Below the pieces are notes generated by a model, which saw only the letters and a program-made list of their open reading frames with translations, searched no databases and was not told where the DNA came from. DNA of 64,000 nucleotides from Cellvibrionaceae bacterium (GTDB taxonomy: Bacteria; Pseudomonadota; Gammaproteobacteria; Pseudomonadales; Cellvibrionaceae), in assembly GCA_021151695.1 (NCBI GenBank), contig JAGKWU010000004.1, positions 124,001 to 188,000 of the forward strand. Direction: 5' to 3'. Of the stretch, positions 53,745-63,757 are shown one piece after another. The position numbers were made by a program, and so were the translations under genes. Each line of letters starts with the position of its first letter. Position 1 is the first letter of the stretch.

Positions 53745-54227
53745 TCACTTCGACAACGAATCGCGCATCTGCAACAGCGAAGTGGCCAACTCACTCCCCG
53801 CTTGCGCGTAACGAATCCCCTGCTGCACAAACTGCAAAGCCAATTGTTTATTGGCAAGTTGCACGTAACTCTGCGCCAGAATCAAATACACCTCGGGTGA
53901 GCGGCGATCAATTTTCAGCGCGCGTTCAGCGGTGGCTACAGCGCCTTGATAATTTTTTGCTTTGTATTGCGTGCGCGCCTGGTCGGCGAGGCTGCCGACT
54001 GCTTTGCTCGCAGCCGATGGCGCCGGAGCCTGGGTTTGCGGAACTGCCTGCGGCACCTGCGGAGGCTCAACAGGTTTTTCCGGCTGCTTTACTTCGGGTT
54101 TGGCGACAGGCGGAGCTGTCTCAACCACAGGCGCCGGGGTACGGGTTTCCGTGTTAGTGGCGCAACCCACCAGTTGGGTGAGCGCAAAAGCCAAAGCGGC
54201 AATCGTTAAATGTTTGTTCGCAATCAT
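53745..54227 (-). CDS. TPR outer-membrane lipoprotein, LpoP-like activator of PBP1b
   Basis: A 160-residue lipoprotein with lipobox LVGC (Cys22), a Pro/Gln/Ala-rich flexible linker (about 25-75) and TPR-type helices (about 78-155, ARTQYKAKNYQGAVATAERA, PEVYLILAQSYVQLANKQLA). In Pseudomonas aeruginosa the TPR lipoprotein LpoP is encoded beside ponB and activates PBP1b from the outer membrane. Here the gene lies 45 bases downstream of mrcB, so the same role is likely. Confidence 0.75.
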   Translation of the reverse strand: MIANKHLTIAALAFALTQLVGCATNTETRTPAPVVETAPPVAKPEVKQPEKPVEPPQVPQAVPQTQAPAPSAASKAVGSLADQARTQYKAKNYQGAVATAERALKIDRRSPEVYLILAQSYVQLANKQLALQFVQQGIRYAQAGSELATSLLQMRDSLSK

Positions 54228-54272
54228 GGATCAAAAACTTCCTGATGTTTTCCTGTTAATTAAATCGTTGGC

Positions 54273-56618
54273 TTAATGAAAAATCTTTTGCCACCAATGC
54301 TCTTCACCACTCGCCTTGATATGGCACTCGGCCGATTCCTTCGGTTTGAAATCATTGTGCAATGGCAGCCACAGGGCGCCCTCACACTGTTCCGCACTTA
54401 ACTGGCCAGTTGCAGAGTCAATCCAGTCGTAACTCACACCTTCCGGCGCCTGCTCGTTGACACCCTGCGTCGGCAATTGGCGCATAAGGTCGGCCCAGAT
54501 TTGCAAGGCACCCGCTGCGCCGCTAAGCGGCGTCTGTGAGTTGTCGTCCTTACCTAACCAGACAACCGCCAGATGCTCGCCACTGAAGCCCGCAAACCAG
54601 CTATCGCGTTGATCGTTAGTAGTGCCTGTTTTACCGGCTAACTGCAGTGACTCGGGGAAGGAGTTGTACACACTGCGCCCGGTACCTTCACGTAACACAG
54701 CTTGCAGCGCATATTGCAGCTCAAAAGTGCTTTGTACCGAGAAACGCTGGTCCAATTCCAACGGGTAGCGCTTAAGCGGCTGCCCCTCGGCATTGAGCAC
54801 CTCACGAATGGCATGCAATGGAGTGTAGACGCCATCGGCGGCCAAGGTGTGATACATGCCGGTCACTTCCATGGGTGTCATGTCTACGGAGCCAATCAAC
54901 AGTGACGGTACTTGCGGTAAATCGCCGGGATAACCCGCCTGCTTGATCGTCCGGGCAACCGATTTCACCGTCAGCTGCATACCCAAGCGCACAGTCGCCT
55001 GGTTTTCCGAGTGGGCCAGCGCACGGTAGAGCGGCATTATGCCGTGACTTTGGTTGTCCGCGTTCTTGGGCTCCCAGAGTTTGCCATCACCGCCTTTGAT
55101 ACTGACTGGATCATCGCTGATGGGTGTCCCCAAATGATAAGTCTGTGGCTGCTCAAGTGCGGTGAGATATACAAAAGGTTTCACCAGCGAGCCAATCTGG
55201 CGATGGGCATCCAGTGCGCGATTCAGGCCGGGGAAGCGCGGATTTTTATCGCCAATCAACGCCAGTATTTCGCCGCTACCGACCGAGGTCACCACCATAC
55301 CGGTTTGTAAATCTTTAACCTTGTACTGCTTTTGTAACTGTACAACACGCGAGGCTACCGCTTTTTCTGCCAATCGCTGCACCATGGGTGCAAGGGTGGT
55401 AAAGATACGCAACCCCTCTTTGCGCAAGTCGTCATCCTGATAATCCTGCTTGAGCTGGCGACGTACCAGATCCACAAAGGCAGGATAGTTGATCAAACTG
55501 ACATCGGTTTCGGCAGCCAAACCCAAGGGCGTCGCCTGGGCGGCGGCGAATTGTTTGTCGTCGATCAAACCTTCCTCATGCATCACCGTCAACACCAGAT
55601 TGCGACGCTTTTTGGCGCGCTCGGGATTGCGCCAGGGATTGTAGTAAGACGCCCCTTTCACCAGACCGACCAGCAACGCCACCTCTTCGGCATCAAGCTC
55701 CTGTAACGGTTTGCGGAAATAGTGCTGCGACGCCAGGCCAAAACCGTGGATCTCACGGGAGCCACTGCGCCCCAGATAGACTTCATTGACATAGGTTTCG
55801 AGGATTTGCGACTTGCCGTAGTGCAACTCCAGCAACACCGCCATGATGGCCTCGGGGATCTTACGTGTGAGGCTTTGCTCCGACGTCAGATAGAAGTTTT
55901 TTACCAGCTGCTGGGTCAAGGTACTACCGCCCTGCACTACTTCGCCTTCGCGCGCATTCACCCACATGGCCCGCAATATGGCCTCGGGCGATACGCCGTG
56001 GTGTTCCATAAAATGCTTGTCTTCCACCGCCAGCAGGGTTTCGCCCAGCAGTGGCGGTAACTGGTCGAGTTTAACCAGCACACGGTCTTCAATGTTGTTG
56101 GGATAGATACCGCCGATTTCTTCCGGCTCCATACGCACCAGGGGAAGCGCTGCACCCTTGGCGTCCATCAGGGAGATCACTTTGCCGGCATCAATCCGCA
56201 GGGTGAGTTTCTGTGGTTCTTCGTGCTTATCCCAAAAATCAAAGCCACGAGTGAAGAGTTCGTAAGTGACTTCCTGGCTGCTGGCGGCGCGACGGGTCAT
56301 CTGGCCAGAGGCGGCAAGACTGGAGACGGTGCGATAGCCCAGGGCTTCCATCTCCTGCTCGAAGAGCGCGGGCGTAAGTGGCAGGCCTTCATAAAGCTCA
56401 AGTGGACGGGAATAGACACGCGCCGGCAGCGACCATTTCTTGCCATCAAATTTCTCGCGTACAACCTTGTCCAGATACAGGGCCCAGATCCCCAGAATCA
56501 AGGCGCCAATAACGGCCAGTGCCAACAGTGCTAACAGCAGGTATTTCCAGTTAAATTTTGGAAAACGGCTACCGGAAGACTTTTTACTGCGGCTGAGAAA
56601 ACGACGTTTGGTCATCAA
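54273..56618 (-). CDS. mrcB: Penicillin-binding protein 1B
   Basis: A bifunctional peptidoglycan synthase of 781 residues. Cytoplasmic basic N-terminus, membrane helix (about 25-48, YLLLALLALAVIGALILGIW) and UB2H-like segment (LTPALFEQEMEALGYRTV). The GT51 glycosyltransferase has the catalytic Glu in VEDKHFMEHHGVS and QGGSTLTQQLVKNFYL. The transpeptidase has the active Ser in IGSLVKPFVY and KTGTTND. The UB2H region and length identify PBP1b and not PBP1a. It is followed by the LpoP-like lipoprotein gene. Confidence 0.94.
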   Translation of the reverse strand: MMTKRRFLSRSKKSSGSRFPKFNWKYLLLALLALAVIGALILGIWALYLDKVVREKFDGKKWSLPARVYSRPLELYEGLPLTPALFEQEMEALGYRTVSSLAASGQMTRRAASSQEVTYELFTRGFDFWDKHEEPQKLTLRIDAGKVISLMDAKGAALPLVRMEPEEIGGIYPNNIEDRVLVKLDQLPPLLGETLLAVEDKHFMEHHGVSPEAILRAMWVNAREGEVVQGGSTLTQQLVKNFYLTSEQSLTRKIPEAIMAVLLELHYGKSQILETYVNEVYLGRSGSREIHGFGLASQHYFRKPLQELDAEEVALLVGLVKGASYYNPWRNPERAKKRRNLVLTVMHEEGLIDDKQFAAAQATPLGLAAETDVSLINYPAFVDLVRRQLKQDYQDDDLRKEGLRIFTTLAPMVQRLAEKAVASRVVQLQKQYKVKDLQTGMVVTSVGSGEILALIGDKNPRFPGLNRALDAHRQIGSLVKPFVYLTALEQPQTYHLGTPISDDPVSIKGGDGKLWEPKNADNQSHGIMPLYRALAHSENQATVRLGMQLTVKSVARTIKQAGYPGDLPQVPSLLIGSVDMTPMEVTGMYHTLAADGVYTPLHAIREVLNAEGQPLKRYPLELDQRFSVQSTFELQYALQAVLREGTGRSVYNSFPESLQLAGKTGTTNDQRDSWFAGFSGEHLAVVWLGKDDNSQTPLSGAAGALQIWADLMRQLPTQGVNEQAPEGVSYDWIDSATGQLSAEQCEGALWLPLHNDFKPKESAECHIKASGEEHWWQKIFH

Positions 56619-56787
56619 TTACATCCAGAATGGATTGATAGATACGAATAAGAGCTTGATAGATAAGATGATCTACGCGAAACGCGCTGCATTTTACTGG
56701 TAAGCAAGACCTTTATCGAGCCAAACCTTTTGAGCATAATGCCCAACTTCACAAATCCCTCCTTCACAATCCCAATAAGGATTATTC

Positions 56788-57789
56788 ATGAGCAAGCAAT
56801 ATCACATTTACGGCATAGGCGCGGCCTTGGTCGATACCGAAATTACCCTGCAGGACGCAGATCTGGAGGCTATGAAAGTTGATAAAGGTGTAATGACCCT
56901 GGTGGACGAAGCCCGCCAGCATCACATCATCAGCTATCTTGCGGACCATATAGTAGCGTCGCGCCGGGCCAGCGGCGGTTCGGCAGCCAACACCATTATT
57001 GCAGCCAGTTATTTCGGCTGTAATAACGTCTACTCCTGCAAGGTGGCAGACGACGAAAATGGTCAGTTTTACATCAATGATATCAAAGCCGCGGGTGTCA
57101 CTTATCCAGCGCACATCCAACCACCCAGTGGGACCACAGGCAAATGCCTGGTAATGGTTACCCCCGACGCCGAGCGCACTATGAATACCTTTCTCGGTAT
57201 TAGCGAAACTCTCTCGGTTGCCGAGCTGGACCCAGCCGCCATTGCCGAATCCACCTTCGCCTACATTGAAGGTTACCTGGTAACTTCCCCCACGGGACGC
57301 GCGGCCGCTATTGCATTGCGCGAACACGCGGAGGCCGCTGGCACCTTTACAGCATTAAGTTTGTCCGACCCCGCCATGGTGCAATTCTTCCGCGATGGCT
57401 TGCTGGAAATGATTGGCAAGGGTGTAGATATTCTTTTCTGCAACCGCGACGAAGCCATAGGCTTCACCCAAACCCAAACTCTGGATGAAGCTGCTGAAGC
57501 ACTGAAAAAACACTGCAAGCAATTTGCAATCACTTGCGGCGGCGATGGTGCACTGTTGTTTGACGGCAAGCAATTGATCAAAGTCGCTGGCAACAAAGTG
57601 ACAGCAGTAGATACTAACGGCGCAGGCGATATGTTTGCCGGTGCATTCCTCTACGCCATTTCGCAAGGCCACGACTTTAAAACCGCCGGCGACTTCGCCA
57701 GCCTTGCGGCCAGCAAAGTTGTTTCACAATTTGGTCCACGCTTGAAAGCAGAGCAGCATGCAGAGTTGAAGAAAGCATTCTTTGCTTGA
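56788..57789 (+). CDS. PfkB-family sugar/adenosine kinase
   Basis: A ribokinase-fold kinase of 333 residues: YGIGAALVDTEI at the N-terminus, SGGSAANTIIAASYFGCNN and the C-terminal PfkB signature DTNGAGDMFAGAFLYA with the catalytic Asp. Close relatives in gammaproteobacteria are annotated as adenosine kinase or sugar kinase. The substrate is not certain. It is a single gene with a strong terminator. Confidence 0.88.
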   Translation: MSKQYHIYGIGAALVDTEITLQDADLEAMKVDKGVMTLVDEARQHHIISYLADHIVASRRASGGSAANTIIAASYFGCNNVYSCKVADDENGQFYINDIKAAGVTYPAHIQPPSGTTGKCLVMVTPDAERTMNTFLGISETLSVAELDPAAIAESTFAYIEGYLVTSPTGRAAAIALREHAEAAGTFTALSLSDPAMVQFFRDGLLEMIGKGVDILFCNRDEAIGFTQTQTLDEAAEALKKHCKQFAITCGGDGALLFDGKQLIKVAGNKVTAVDTNGAGDMFAGAFLYAISQGHDFKTAGDFASLAASKVVSQFGPRLKAEQHAELKKAFFA

Positions 57790-57809
57790 TTTGACTGACC
57801 GCTATAAAT

Positions 57810-57842
57810 AAAAACAGGCCGGCAATGCCGGCCTGTTTTTAT
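57810..57842. terminator. Bidirectional Rho-independent terminator
   Basis: CAGGCCGGC AAT GCCGGCCTG is flanked by A4 and T5. It serves the PfkB gene and, on the minus strand, the end of the kinase/ABC operon. Confidence 0.85.
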
Positions 57843-58426
57843 TTAAGCCCCAAGGGATCTGCCAACGCCTTTTCCATATTCTCAATCATCTGCTCGCTTT
57901 CGTTGTTACCGCATTTCACCTGCACAGATACAGAAGGCGGTCCGGTGCGTGATGAGCTCACCCAGGTATATTCACACTGCCCATTACCAAGATCTAAAAT
58001 CTGGGTGTCACCAATAGATCTGGTTTTGCTTTTGGTGAAATGTTTAAGATTTTGCAAACGTTCGCGCAGACGCGGATCGAAAAGGTGTTGGTATTTCTCA
58101 GTCTTCGCAGAGGAAATTGTATAATTTGATGATTCTGCATTAATCGCCTCAGCATCCAATTCAATCGGAACTGGATTTATAACAGGCGAATCGACAGAAA
58201 TAGAAAGGCGTGAATGCGAAAAATCAGGAAGGATAACATCCGGATTGGAAGGAGCTGGTTTTAGCGGAGGATTAATATAGAGCAACGGCTGCTCCTCACT
58301 ATCCATCTGCTTTCTCACCGAGAAACTTTTACCAGCCAACAACGCAAAAATAATATGAAAAACAACAACGATGGTTAATGCACTGGATCGTGCAGCAAAT
58401 CCTTTCGGCTGGATTGCCAATTCCAT
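57839..58426 (-). CDS. Uncharacterised membrane-anchored protein at the end of the two-component/ABC operon
   Basis: A 195-residue protein with one N-terminal helix (about 15-32, ALTIVVVFHIIFALLAGKSF), a Pro-rich periplasmic segment (INPPLKPAPSNPDVILPDF) and a C-terminal domain with two Cys (GQCEYTW and VKCGNN). The TonB-like layout (anchor then Pro-rich spacer) is noted, but no TonB C-terminal motif is seen. It lies 68 bases after the histidine kinase, on the same strand. Confidence 0.65.
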   Translation of the reverse strand: MELAIQPKGFAARSSALTIVVVFHIIFALLAGKSFSVRKQMDSEEQPLLYINPPLKPAPSNPDVILPDFSHSRLSISVDSPVINPVPIELDAEAINAESSNYTISSAKTEKYQHLFDPRLRERLQNLKHFTKSKTRSIGDTQILDLGNGQCEYTWVSSSRTGPPSVSVQVKCGNNESEQMIENMEKALADPLGLK

Positions 58427-58494
58427 TTATTGCTCCGTGAGTTTTATTCTGGATTCAGGTTCTCTCTGGACCTGTAAAACTCACAAAGGTTCTA

Positions 58495-59829
58495 CTACAG
58501 CCTGGGCAACATTATTCGCACCAACAACCCTGGTTCATGATTCAGCAATTCAATACGCCCACCATGTCCATGGGCAATATCCTGACAAAGGGTTAAGCCG
58601 ATGCCTGTTCCCTTTTCTTTCGTTGTATAAAAAGGTACTAACGCATGAGCCAAAATTTCCTCACTCATCCCACCGGCATCATCTTGTAACTCTATGAATA
58701 ACTGCGTGGAAGCTTCAACGAATGCTAATCGGGTACCATTTTCAGTGGCACCGGCTTCCTGCGCATTTTTAAGGCAGTTTAATAACAGCTGCGCAAGCTG
58801 CCCCTGATCGAACAGCCATTCAAATTGCGGCAAATCGCCAACCAACTCAAACTCATAGTGATCCTGCAACTCATTAACAAGGTGGGCCCAGTTCACTAGC
58901 TGACGTTGTGGAGCCGGTAATTTAGCCAGTACAAGATAATCCTGTAAAAACCGGTTGAGATGCTGACAGCGCTCGCCAATGCTACTAAACATATCCGCCA
59001 GCTTTTGCTGCCCCTGGGTTTCAGCCTGCAATCGCCCTGAATAAGCAAGAGATGACATAGGTGCGAGACTATTGTTCAACTCGTGACTGATCACCCGCAG
59101 CAGTTTTTTCCAGGCTTTAATTTCTTCCTGATGAATTTCTTTGGTAATGGGTTTGAATTGATAGAGGCAATGACGACGTTGGTTGAGCTGAAATTGGCCG
59201 ATGGATAAATGCCAAATAGATGCTGCATCCTCAAAGAACACCAGGCTCTCGCGCTGTCTGATAGCGGCAGATAATTCCGGCCGAGCCTCCAACACCGAAA
59301 AAAATAAACTGCCCTGAAAACTGCGCCCCTGGTTCAACAAGCTTCGCGCCGCCGGGTTGGCCAAAAGTACCCTGTCATCCTCATCAGTTAACACCAACGC
59401 GCTGGGGCTGGTTTGTAAAACTGTATCCAATAACAATTCGCGCTGATAAAGGCTTGCACGCTCCTGCTGTAGCTGCTCCGACATGGTCACCAATGTTTGC
59501 GCAAGGGGCGACAACTCGGAAATCAAATGAGAGTTGGCAGCGAGATTAAAAGCATTATCGCGCAAACTATCGGCGTGCAAATTAATGGCCTGAATTTCTT
59601 GCTCCAGCGCCTTGAGTGCCCGTCCCTGCCAAACACACAAGATCACCAGTGTGAGCAACCAGGTTAGCCAAGCGAGATTTTGTTGCAGGTCATTAGTGGC
59701 AAGCTGTAGCCCCTGCAGATGCCAAATCACTATTGCCCAAAGGCAAAAAACTATTGCAAGCGACCATCGCCAACGTTGCCTGAGCGATTTTTTTTTAGGT
59801 TTTGTGTTTTTATGCTTTATCAAGGCCAT
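58495..59829 (-). CDS. Sensor histidine kinase (NtrB/NtrY-like)
   Basis: Two N-terminal membrane helices (about 20-70, WSLAIVFCLWAIVIWHL and LAWLTWLLTLVILCVWQG) enclose only a short periplasmic loop, so it probably senses within the membrane or cytoplasm. A PAS-like domain follows (PSALVLTDEDDRVLLANPAA), then the phosphoacceptor His249 in VISHELNNSLAPM, the N box LLNCLKNAQEAGA and GTGIGLTLCQDIAHGHGG. The start is MALIKHK (59829) with a GGA site, overlapping the regulator gene end by 20 bases. Confidence 0.88.
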   Translation of the reverse strand: MALIKHKNTKPKKKSLRQRWRWSLAIVFCLWAIVIWHLQGLQLATNDLQQNLAWLTWLLTLVILCVWQGRALKALEQEIQAINLHADSLRDNAFNLAANSHLISELSPLAQTLVTMSEQLQQERASLYQRELLLDTVLQTSPSALVLTDEDDRVLLANPAARSLLNQGRSFQGSLFFSVLEARPELSAAIRQRESLVFFEDAASIWHLSIGQFQLNQRRHCLYQFKPITKEIHQEEIKAWKKLLRVISHELNNSLAPMSSLAYSGRLQAETQGQQKLADMFSSIGERCQHLNRFLQDYLVLAKLPAPQRQLVNWAHLVNELQDHYEFELVGDLPQFEWLFDQGQLAQLLLNCLKNAQEAGATENGTRLAFVEASTQLFIELQDDAGGMSEEILAHALVPFYTTKEKGTGIGLTLCQDIAHGHGGRIELLNHEPGLLVRIMLPRL

Positions 59830-61177
59830 AAAATTCCAGACGGCGGTAAAGTGCTTGACGAGTAATACCCAATTGTTTTGCAGCTCGCGAAATAATGCCC
59901 TGGTTTTCGGCCAATGCCTTTTCAAGTGTTGGTTGATCTATATCGTCCAGCACGCGGTTTTTATTTGCATTCGATTCAGCCGCTGGGCTGTTGGTAGCTG
60001 CGGATAAAACTTGCAATTGCAAATCATCAACCTGGATAACATTTCCCTCCGATAGCAAAAGTGCGCGCTGGCAAACATTCTGCAACTCGCGCACATTACC
60101 GGGCCAGTGATATACCAGGAGTTTTTGCTCTGCCTCGCGCGATAAACTTTTCTGACCCGCGAGAAAATATCGGGCGAGCGGCAAGATATCATCGTTGCGT
60201 TTTGCCAGCGGCGGCAAATGAAGTTCAACCACATTAATGCGATAGTACAAGTCCTGGCGAAACAGGCCCGCCTGAATCGCCTCAGGTAAATTGGCATTAG
60301 TCGCACTTAACAGTCGCACATCCACCTTGCGTGTCTGGCTGGAACCCAGTCGTTCGAACTCACCCGTTTGCAACACGCGCAATAATTTAATTTGCCCCGA
60401 AAGCGGCAAGTTGCCAATTTCATCCAAAAATAATGTGCCACCATCGGCTGCCTCAAATCTGCCAATGCGCGCCTTGGTTGATCCTGTATAAGCCCCGGCC
60501 TCTGCACCAAACAATTCAGCTTCAATTAAATCGGCGGGCAGCGCCCCCATATTCACTTTAATAAAAGGTTTGTTGCGGCGCGGTGAGTTGGCGTGCAGCA
60601 CCTGGGCAATACCTTCTTTACCAGTGCCATTTTCACCAGTGATCAATACGGATGCATTTGAAGCCGCCAGTTGAATCGCCATGCGCAATAGTTGATCCAT
60701 AGCGGTACTTGCAAACACTAACCCACACAGATCGCGGCCTGTAAAACTGGCTTGCCGCTCCTGCGCCTGACGCTCGTTAACGCGCTGTTGGTCCTGCAAA
60801 AGTTTTAACTTAAGCGCATTGTTCAAGGTAATCAGCAAGCGCTGGTCATCCCATGGTTTGGCAATGTAGTCTGTAGCCCCGGCCTTCACTAATTCCACGG
60901 CGGTATCCAACGCAGCCCAGGCAGTCATAATAATCAGGGGAATTTCTGGAAAGGCAGCCCGCAATGTGTAAAACAATTGCTTGCCCTGGGCACCACTCAT
61001 TTCACCTTTGGCAAAATTCATGTCTTGCAAAATCAAATCGATGGGCTGGCTGCGCACAACACGCATAGCTTGCTCGGGTGAATCAGCAAGTACCACCTCA
61101 TAGCCATGCAGTTCAAACAATACTGCCAGCGCCGAGCAAACGGCTTGCGAATCGTCAATGACAAGAATAGTCGCCAT
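59810..61177 (-). CDS. NtrC-family response regulator with GAYTGS loop
   Basis: A 455-residue regulator: receiver (Asp52 in LILQDMNF), AAA+ domain (Walker A ITGENGTGKEG, Walker B GGTLFLDEIGNLP) and a C-terminal Fis-type helix-turn-helix (GIISRAAKQLGITRQALYRR). The sigma54-contacting loop reads GAYTGS in place of GAFTGA; Tyr is a common variant, but the final Ser is unusual. It follows the ABC permease genes after 23 bases and is coupled to the kinase, so it probably controls this transporter operon. Confidence 0.9.
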   Translation of the reverse strand: MATILVIDDSQAVCSALAVLFELHGYEVVLADSPEQAMRVVRSQPIDLILQDMNFAKGEMSGAQGKQLFYTLRAAFPEIPLIIMTAWAALDTAVELVKAGATDYIAKPWDDQRLLITLNNALKLKLLQDQQRVNERQAQERQASFTGRDLCGLVFASTAMDQLLRMAIQLAASNASVLITGENGTGKEGIAQVLHANSPRRNKPFIKVNMGALPADLIEAELFGAEAGAYTGSTKARIGRFEAADGGTLFLDEIGNLPLSGQIKLLRVLQTGEFERLGSSQTRKVDVRLLSATNANLPEAIQAGLFRQDLYYRINVVELHLPPLAKRNDDILPLARYFLAGQKSLSREAEQKLLVYHWPGNVRELQNVCQRALLLSEGNVIQVDDLQLQVLSAATNSPAAESNANKNRVLDDIDQPTLEKALAENQGIISRAAKQLGITRQALYRRLEFYGLDKA

Positions 61178-61200
61178 AACTCAAAACAATTTCCTGATTG

Positions 61201-62424
61201 CTATACAGATTTGGTTGCACTTACGGGTGAAATATTGACTGCAATCCATGTGGGATACCAGCTCGCCACTGTAACGCAAAGCATCAGAAGTGCAACTGCA
61301 AGCAGCGGTAGCCACAAGGGAATCGCAGGAATCTCCAGAGTCAGTGCCAGGGTGCGATTTAACACCAGCGCTCCCACCAAACCCAATACCGAGCCCAGGG
61401 TTGTCGTTAACCAGGATTCCGTTAGCAGCTCGCGAAAGATCAATTGTTTATCAGCACCCAAGGCGCGCTTGATCCCAATCTCCTGGTGCTGTTGCAAGGC
61501 ATGGAAAAAAGCATTGCTGTATGCGGAGATCATGGCCACCACCAACATAAGTACGCTAAGCACTAGCAATAGCGTCGCCAAACCTCGCTGGTATTTATAG
61601 AGATCGTATTTTTGTTCTTTCAGCGTTTTCGTCTCAAGGAGATCGATATTAGGATCAACGGCGCGCAGTTTCTCGGCGAGCTGTGGACGCACAGATTCTG
61701 CCATGCCCGGCTTCACACGCACCATTAACACATAAGGCTGGCTACCCAACTGCAAATGTTCAATGGATAGCACATGAAAGTTTTTGTCCTCGCCCCCCAC
61801 TTGCCCGGTAAAATTTGATACCACAGCCACCACCTGCCCGCGATTGGTAAAACGACCCACCGCCGGTATATCGCCGTAGAGACGCTTTGCAAGGCTGTCA
61901 GTGATCACGACTTTGCGCGTTTTAATATCCAGCGTTGAAACATCCACGCTATTAAAATCAATGAGTTCGCCCAACTGATCAGGCAAAGTGCCTGAGATAA
62001 GCTTTACACCCAACACAGAAAAAATACCGGTAGATGCTTCGGTAAAGGGAGCCATGTCAACCTTGAACGTTTTTTCATTTTCAAGATCATAAACATCGCC
62101 ATTAGAACCGTATCTGGTGAGTAACGCCTGACTCATATAAGCCGCTGAACTCACGCCATCTATTTTATGTAATGCATCCAACTGGCGTTCAAGAAAGTGA
62201 GAAAGGAAAGGTTCCTCAACCATCGCCGGCGATGTTGGCTTTATACTTACCATCAGTGTATTTTCCAGATCCAATCCTGTATCACGATTCAACAATTCAC
62301 GCGCATGTAACGCCATCAGCGTACTGTTCACCAGGAAAGCCAAAGTAACAACCAGTTGAACCAATAGCAGGCAGGTTACCAGTTTGCGGCGCAGCAGGGA
62401 TTTAACAATTAATTTAAAAGACAT
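61201..62424 (-). CDS. ABC transporter permease, MacB/FtsX type (second subunit)
   Basis: A 407-residue protein with an N-terminal helix (LLLVQLVVTLAFLVNSTLMA), a large periplasmic MacB-like domain (about 45-280) and three C-terminal helices (LATLLLVLSVLMLVVAMISA, LGSVLGLVGALVLNRTLAL and the last before the C-terminus). These type VII ABC systems act by mechanotransmission and not by pore transport. It is paired with another FtsX-type permease 8 bases upstream. Confidence 0.88.
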   Translation of the reverse strand: MSFKLIVKSLLRRKLVTCLLLVQLVVTLAFLVNSTLMALHARELLNRDTGLDLENTLMVSIKPTSPAMVEEPFLSHFLERQLDALHKIDGVSSAAYMSQALLTRYGSNGDVYDLENEKTFKVDMAPFTEASTGIFSVLGVKLISGTLPDQLGELIDFNSVDVSTLDIKTRKVVITDSLAKRLYGDIPAVGRFTNRGQVVAVVSNFTGQVGGEDKNFHVLSIEHLQLGSQPYVLMVRVKPGMAESVRPQLAEKLRAVDPNIDLLETKTLKEQKYDLYKYQRGLATLLLVLSVLMLVVAMISAYSNAFFHALQQHQEIGIKRALGADKQLIFRELLTESWLTTTLGSVLGLVGALVLNRTLALTLEIPAIPLWLPLLAVALLMLCVTVASWYPTWIAVNISPVSATKSV

Positions 62425-62432
62425 GGCATCAC

Positions 62433-63749
62433 CTAGGATTTAAGTTGAAAGCTGAGATTGCCAAAGGTGGCGCGTAGCGATGGGTAAAGTGCAATCAGGT
62501 AGTTTGCAACAACTACAATAATAACCAGCATCCCCACCAACCGGAAATCAACACCAATGATGGTGCTATAACCGGGCAAGGTGTGGTTGATCATCATTAC
62601 CCCAAACACAGCAATGACACTTGCCAATGCCAGGATAAACAGGCTCCCCAAAAGTACATCGGCCAATAACTGCATCTGCAATTGCCAGCCAGATGCGCCG
62701 AGTGCGCGCCGTAAACCAAATTCAAATTGATTCGCGATATAACGGTTTAACGTCAAGTGGCTGGCATTAAACAAACACACTAGCAAAAATAAAAAAGTAA
62801 TGAGCAGGTAAACATCTATCTCTTTATTTTCGATATGGAACCCTTCCAGAATATGGTCCATTGAATAGAGGCTGCTCGCATCGGGACTGGGATGACGGCC
62901 GGCAGCCTTTTCATCAGCCACCAGGTTTTTCATAAATTGGCGATAAGCAGCTTGTTGCTCAGGGGTATCCAACTGCACCCAAAATTGCAGTTGATGCATA
63001 GATTTTTCGCGGCCTTCAGTCGACAGCTTTTTAAAGTTAATAGCTTCGTGAAAAGATACCTGGCTATTACTCATGTAATTAAGGTCGTAACCAAGTTCAA
63101 GAGGGGCATAGACATCTTCCATAGGTTCATGATAGCCATCGGCATTAGGATCAAACAGCTTGGGCGCCATTTCCCAATCGTCCAGCACAGCAATTACCTT
63201 GAGCGGACGATCATCAAGTAATATGTCTTTTCCTATCACCTGACCCTTGCCGACCACTTGATCATCGCCAAACAATTTCTGCGCGAATTTTCGGCTGAGA
63301 ATAACCTCATGACGCGCATTATTGTCCGGCCATATTTGCCCGGCCAATACAGGAACATCAAACAACCGGAAAAAATCGCGCTGTGTAAAACGTATATTGA
63401 CTGGACTCGCCAAATGTTGGGCATCCAGCCGTGCGTAACCACCACTGCGATACATGGCGGCCTTCGCACTGGGAATATCTGTGTTGCTCAGCTTTGTAAT
63501 ATCGCGGTAGCTTAATATCCGATGCGCTTCGCATTTGCCACAATCAAACGGAAAGCTCGCCAAACGCGGAAAAAATAATTTATCGCTTTTATGCGGTAAG
63601 GGATCGTGGTTAATCCAATAGGAAATAGTTACATTACTAAAGAAAACACCGACACCCAAACTCATAATTAATACGGTGAGCGCGTAGGGTAAAGGTGCAC
63701 GCTTGATGCTTATCCAACTAGATTTAAGATAATGAAAAAATTGTTCCAT
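62433..63749 (-). CDS. ABC transporter permease, MacB/FtsX type (first subunit)
   Basis: A 438-residue protein of the same topology: helix at about 20-42 (LPYALTVLIMSLGVGVFFSN), a periplasmic domain of about 240 residues and three helices from about 310 on. CGKC in the N-terminal part of the periplasmic domain (FDCGKCEAHR) could form a disulfide. The gene is 8 bases after the ATPase gene. Two different FtsX-type permeases with one ATPase form a heterodimeric exporter or signalling complex of unknown substrate. Confidence 0.85.
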   Translation of the reverse strand: MEQFFHYLKSSWISIKRAPLPYALTVLIMSLGVGVFFSNVTISYWINHDPLPHKSDKLFFPRLASFPFDCGKCEAHRILSYRDITKLSNTDIPSAKAAMYRSGGYARLDAQHLASPVNIRFTQRDFFRLFDVPVLAGQIWPDNNARHEVILSRKFAQKLFGDDQVVGKGQVIGKDILLDDRPLKVIAVLDDWEMAPKLFDPNADGYHEPMEDVYAPLELGYDLNYMSNSQVSFHEAINFKKLSTEGREKSMHQLQFWVQLDTPEQQAAYRQFMKNLVADEKAAGRHPSPDASSLYSMDHILEGFHIENKEIDVYLLITFLFLLVCLFNASHLTLNRYIANQFEFGLRRALGASGWQLQMQLLADVLLGSLFILALASVIAVFGVMMINHTLPGYSTIIGVDFRLVGMLVIIVVVANYLIALYPSLRATFGNLSFQLKS

Positions 63750-63757
63750 GTTTCACC

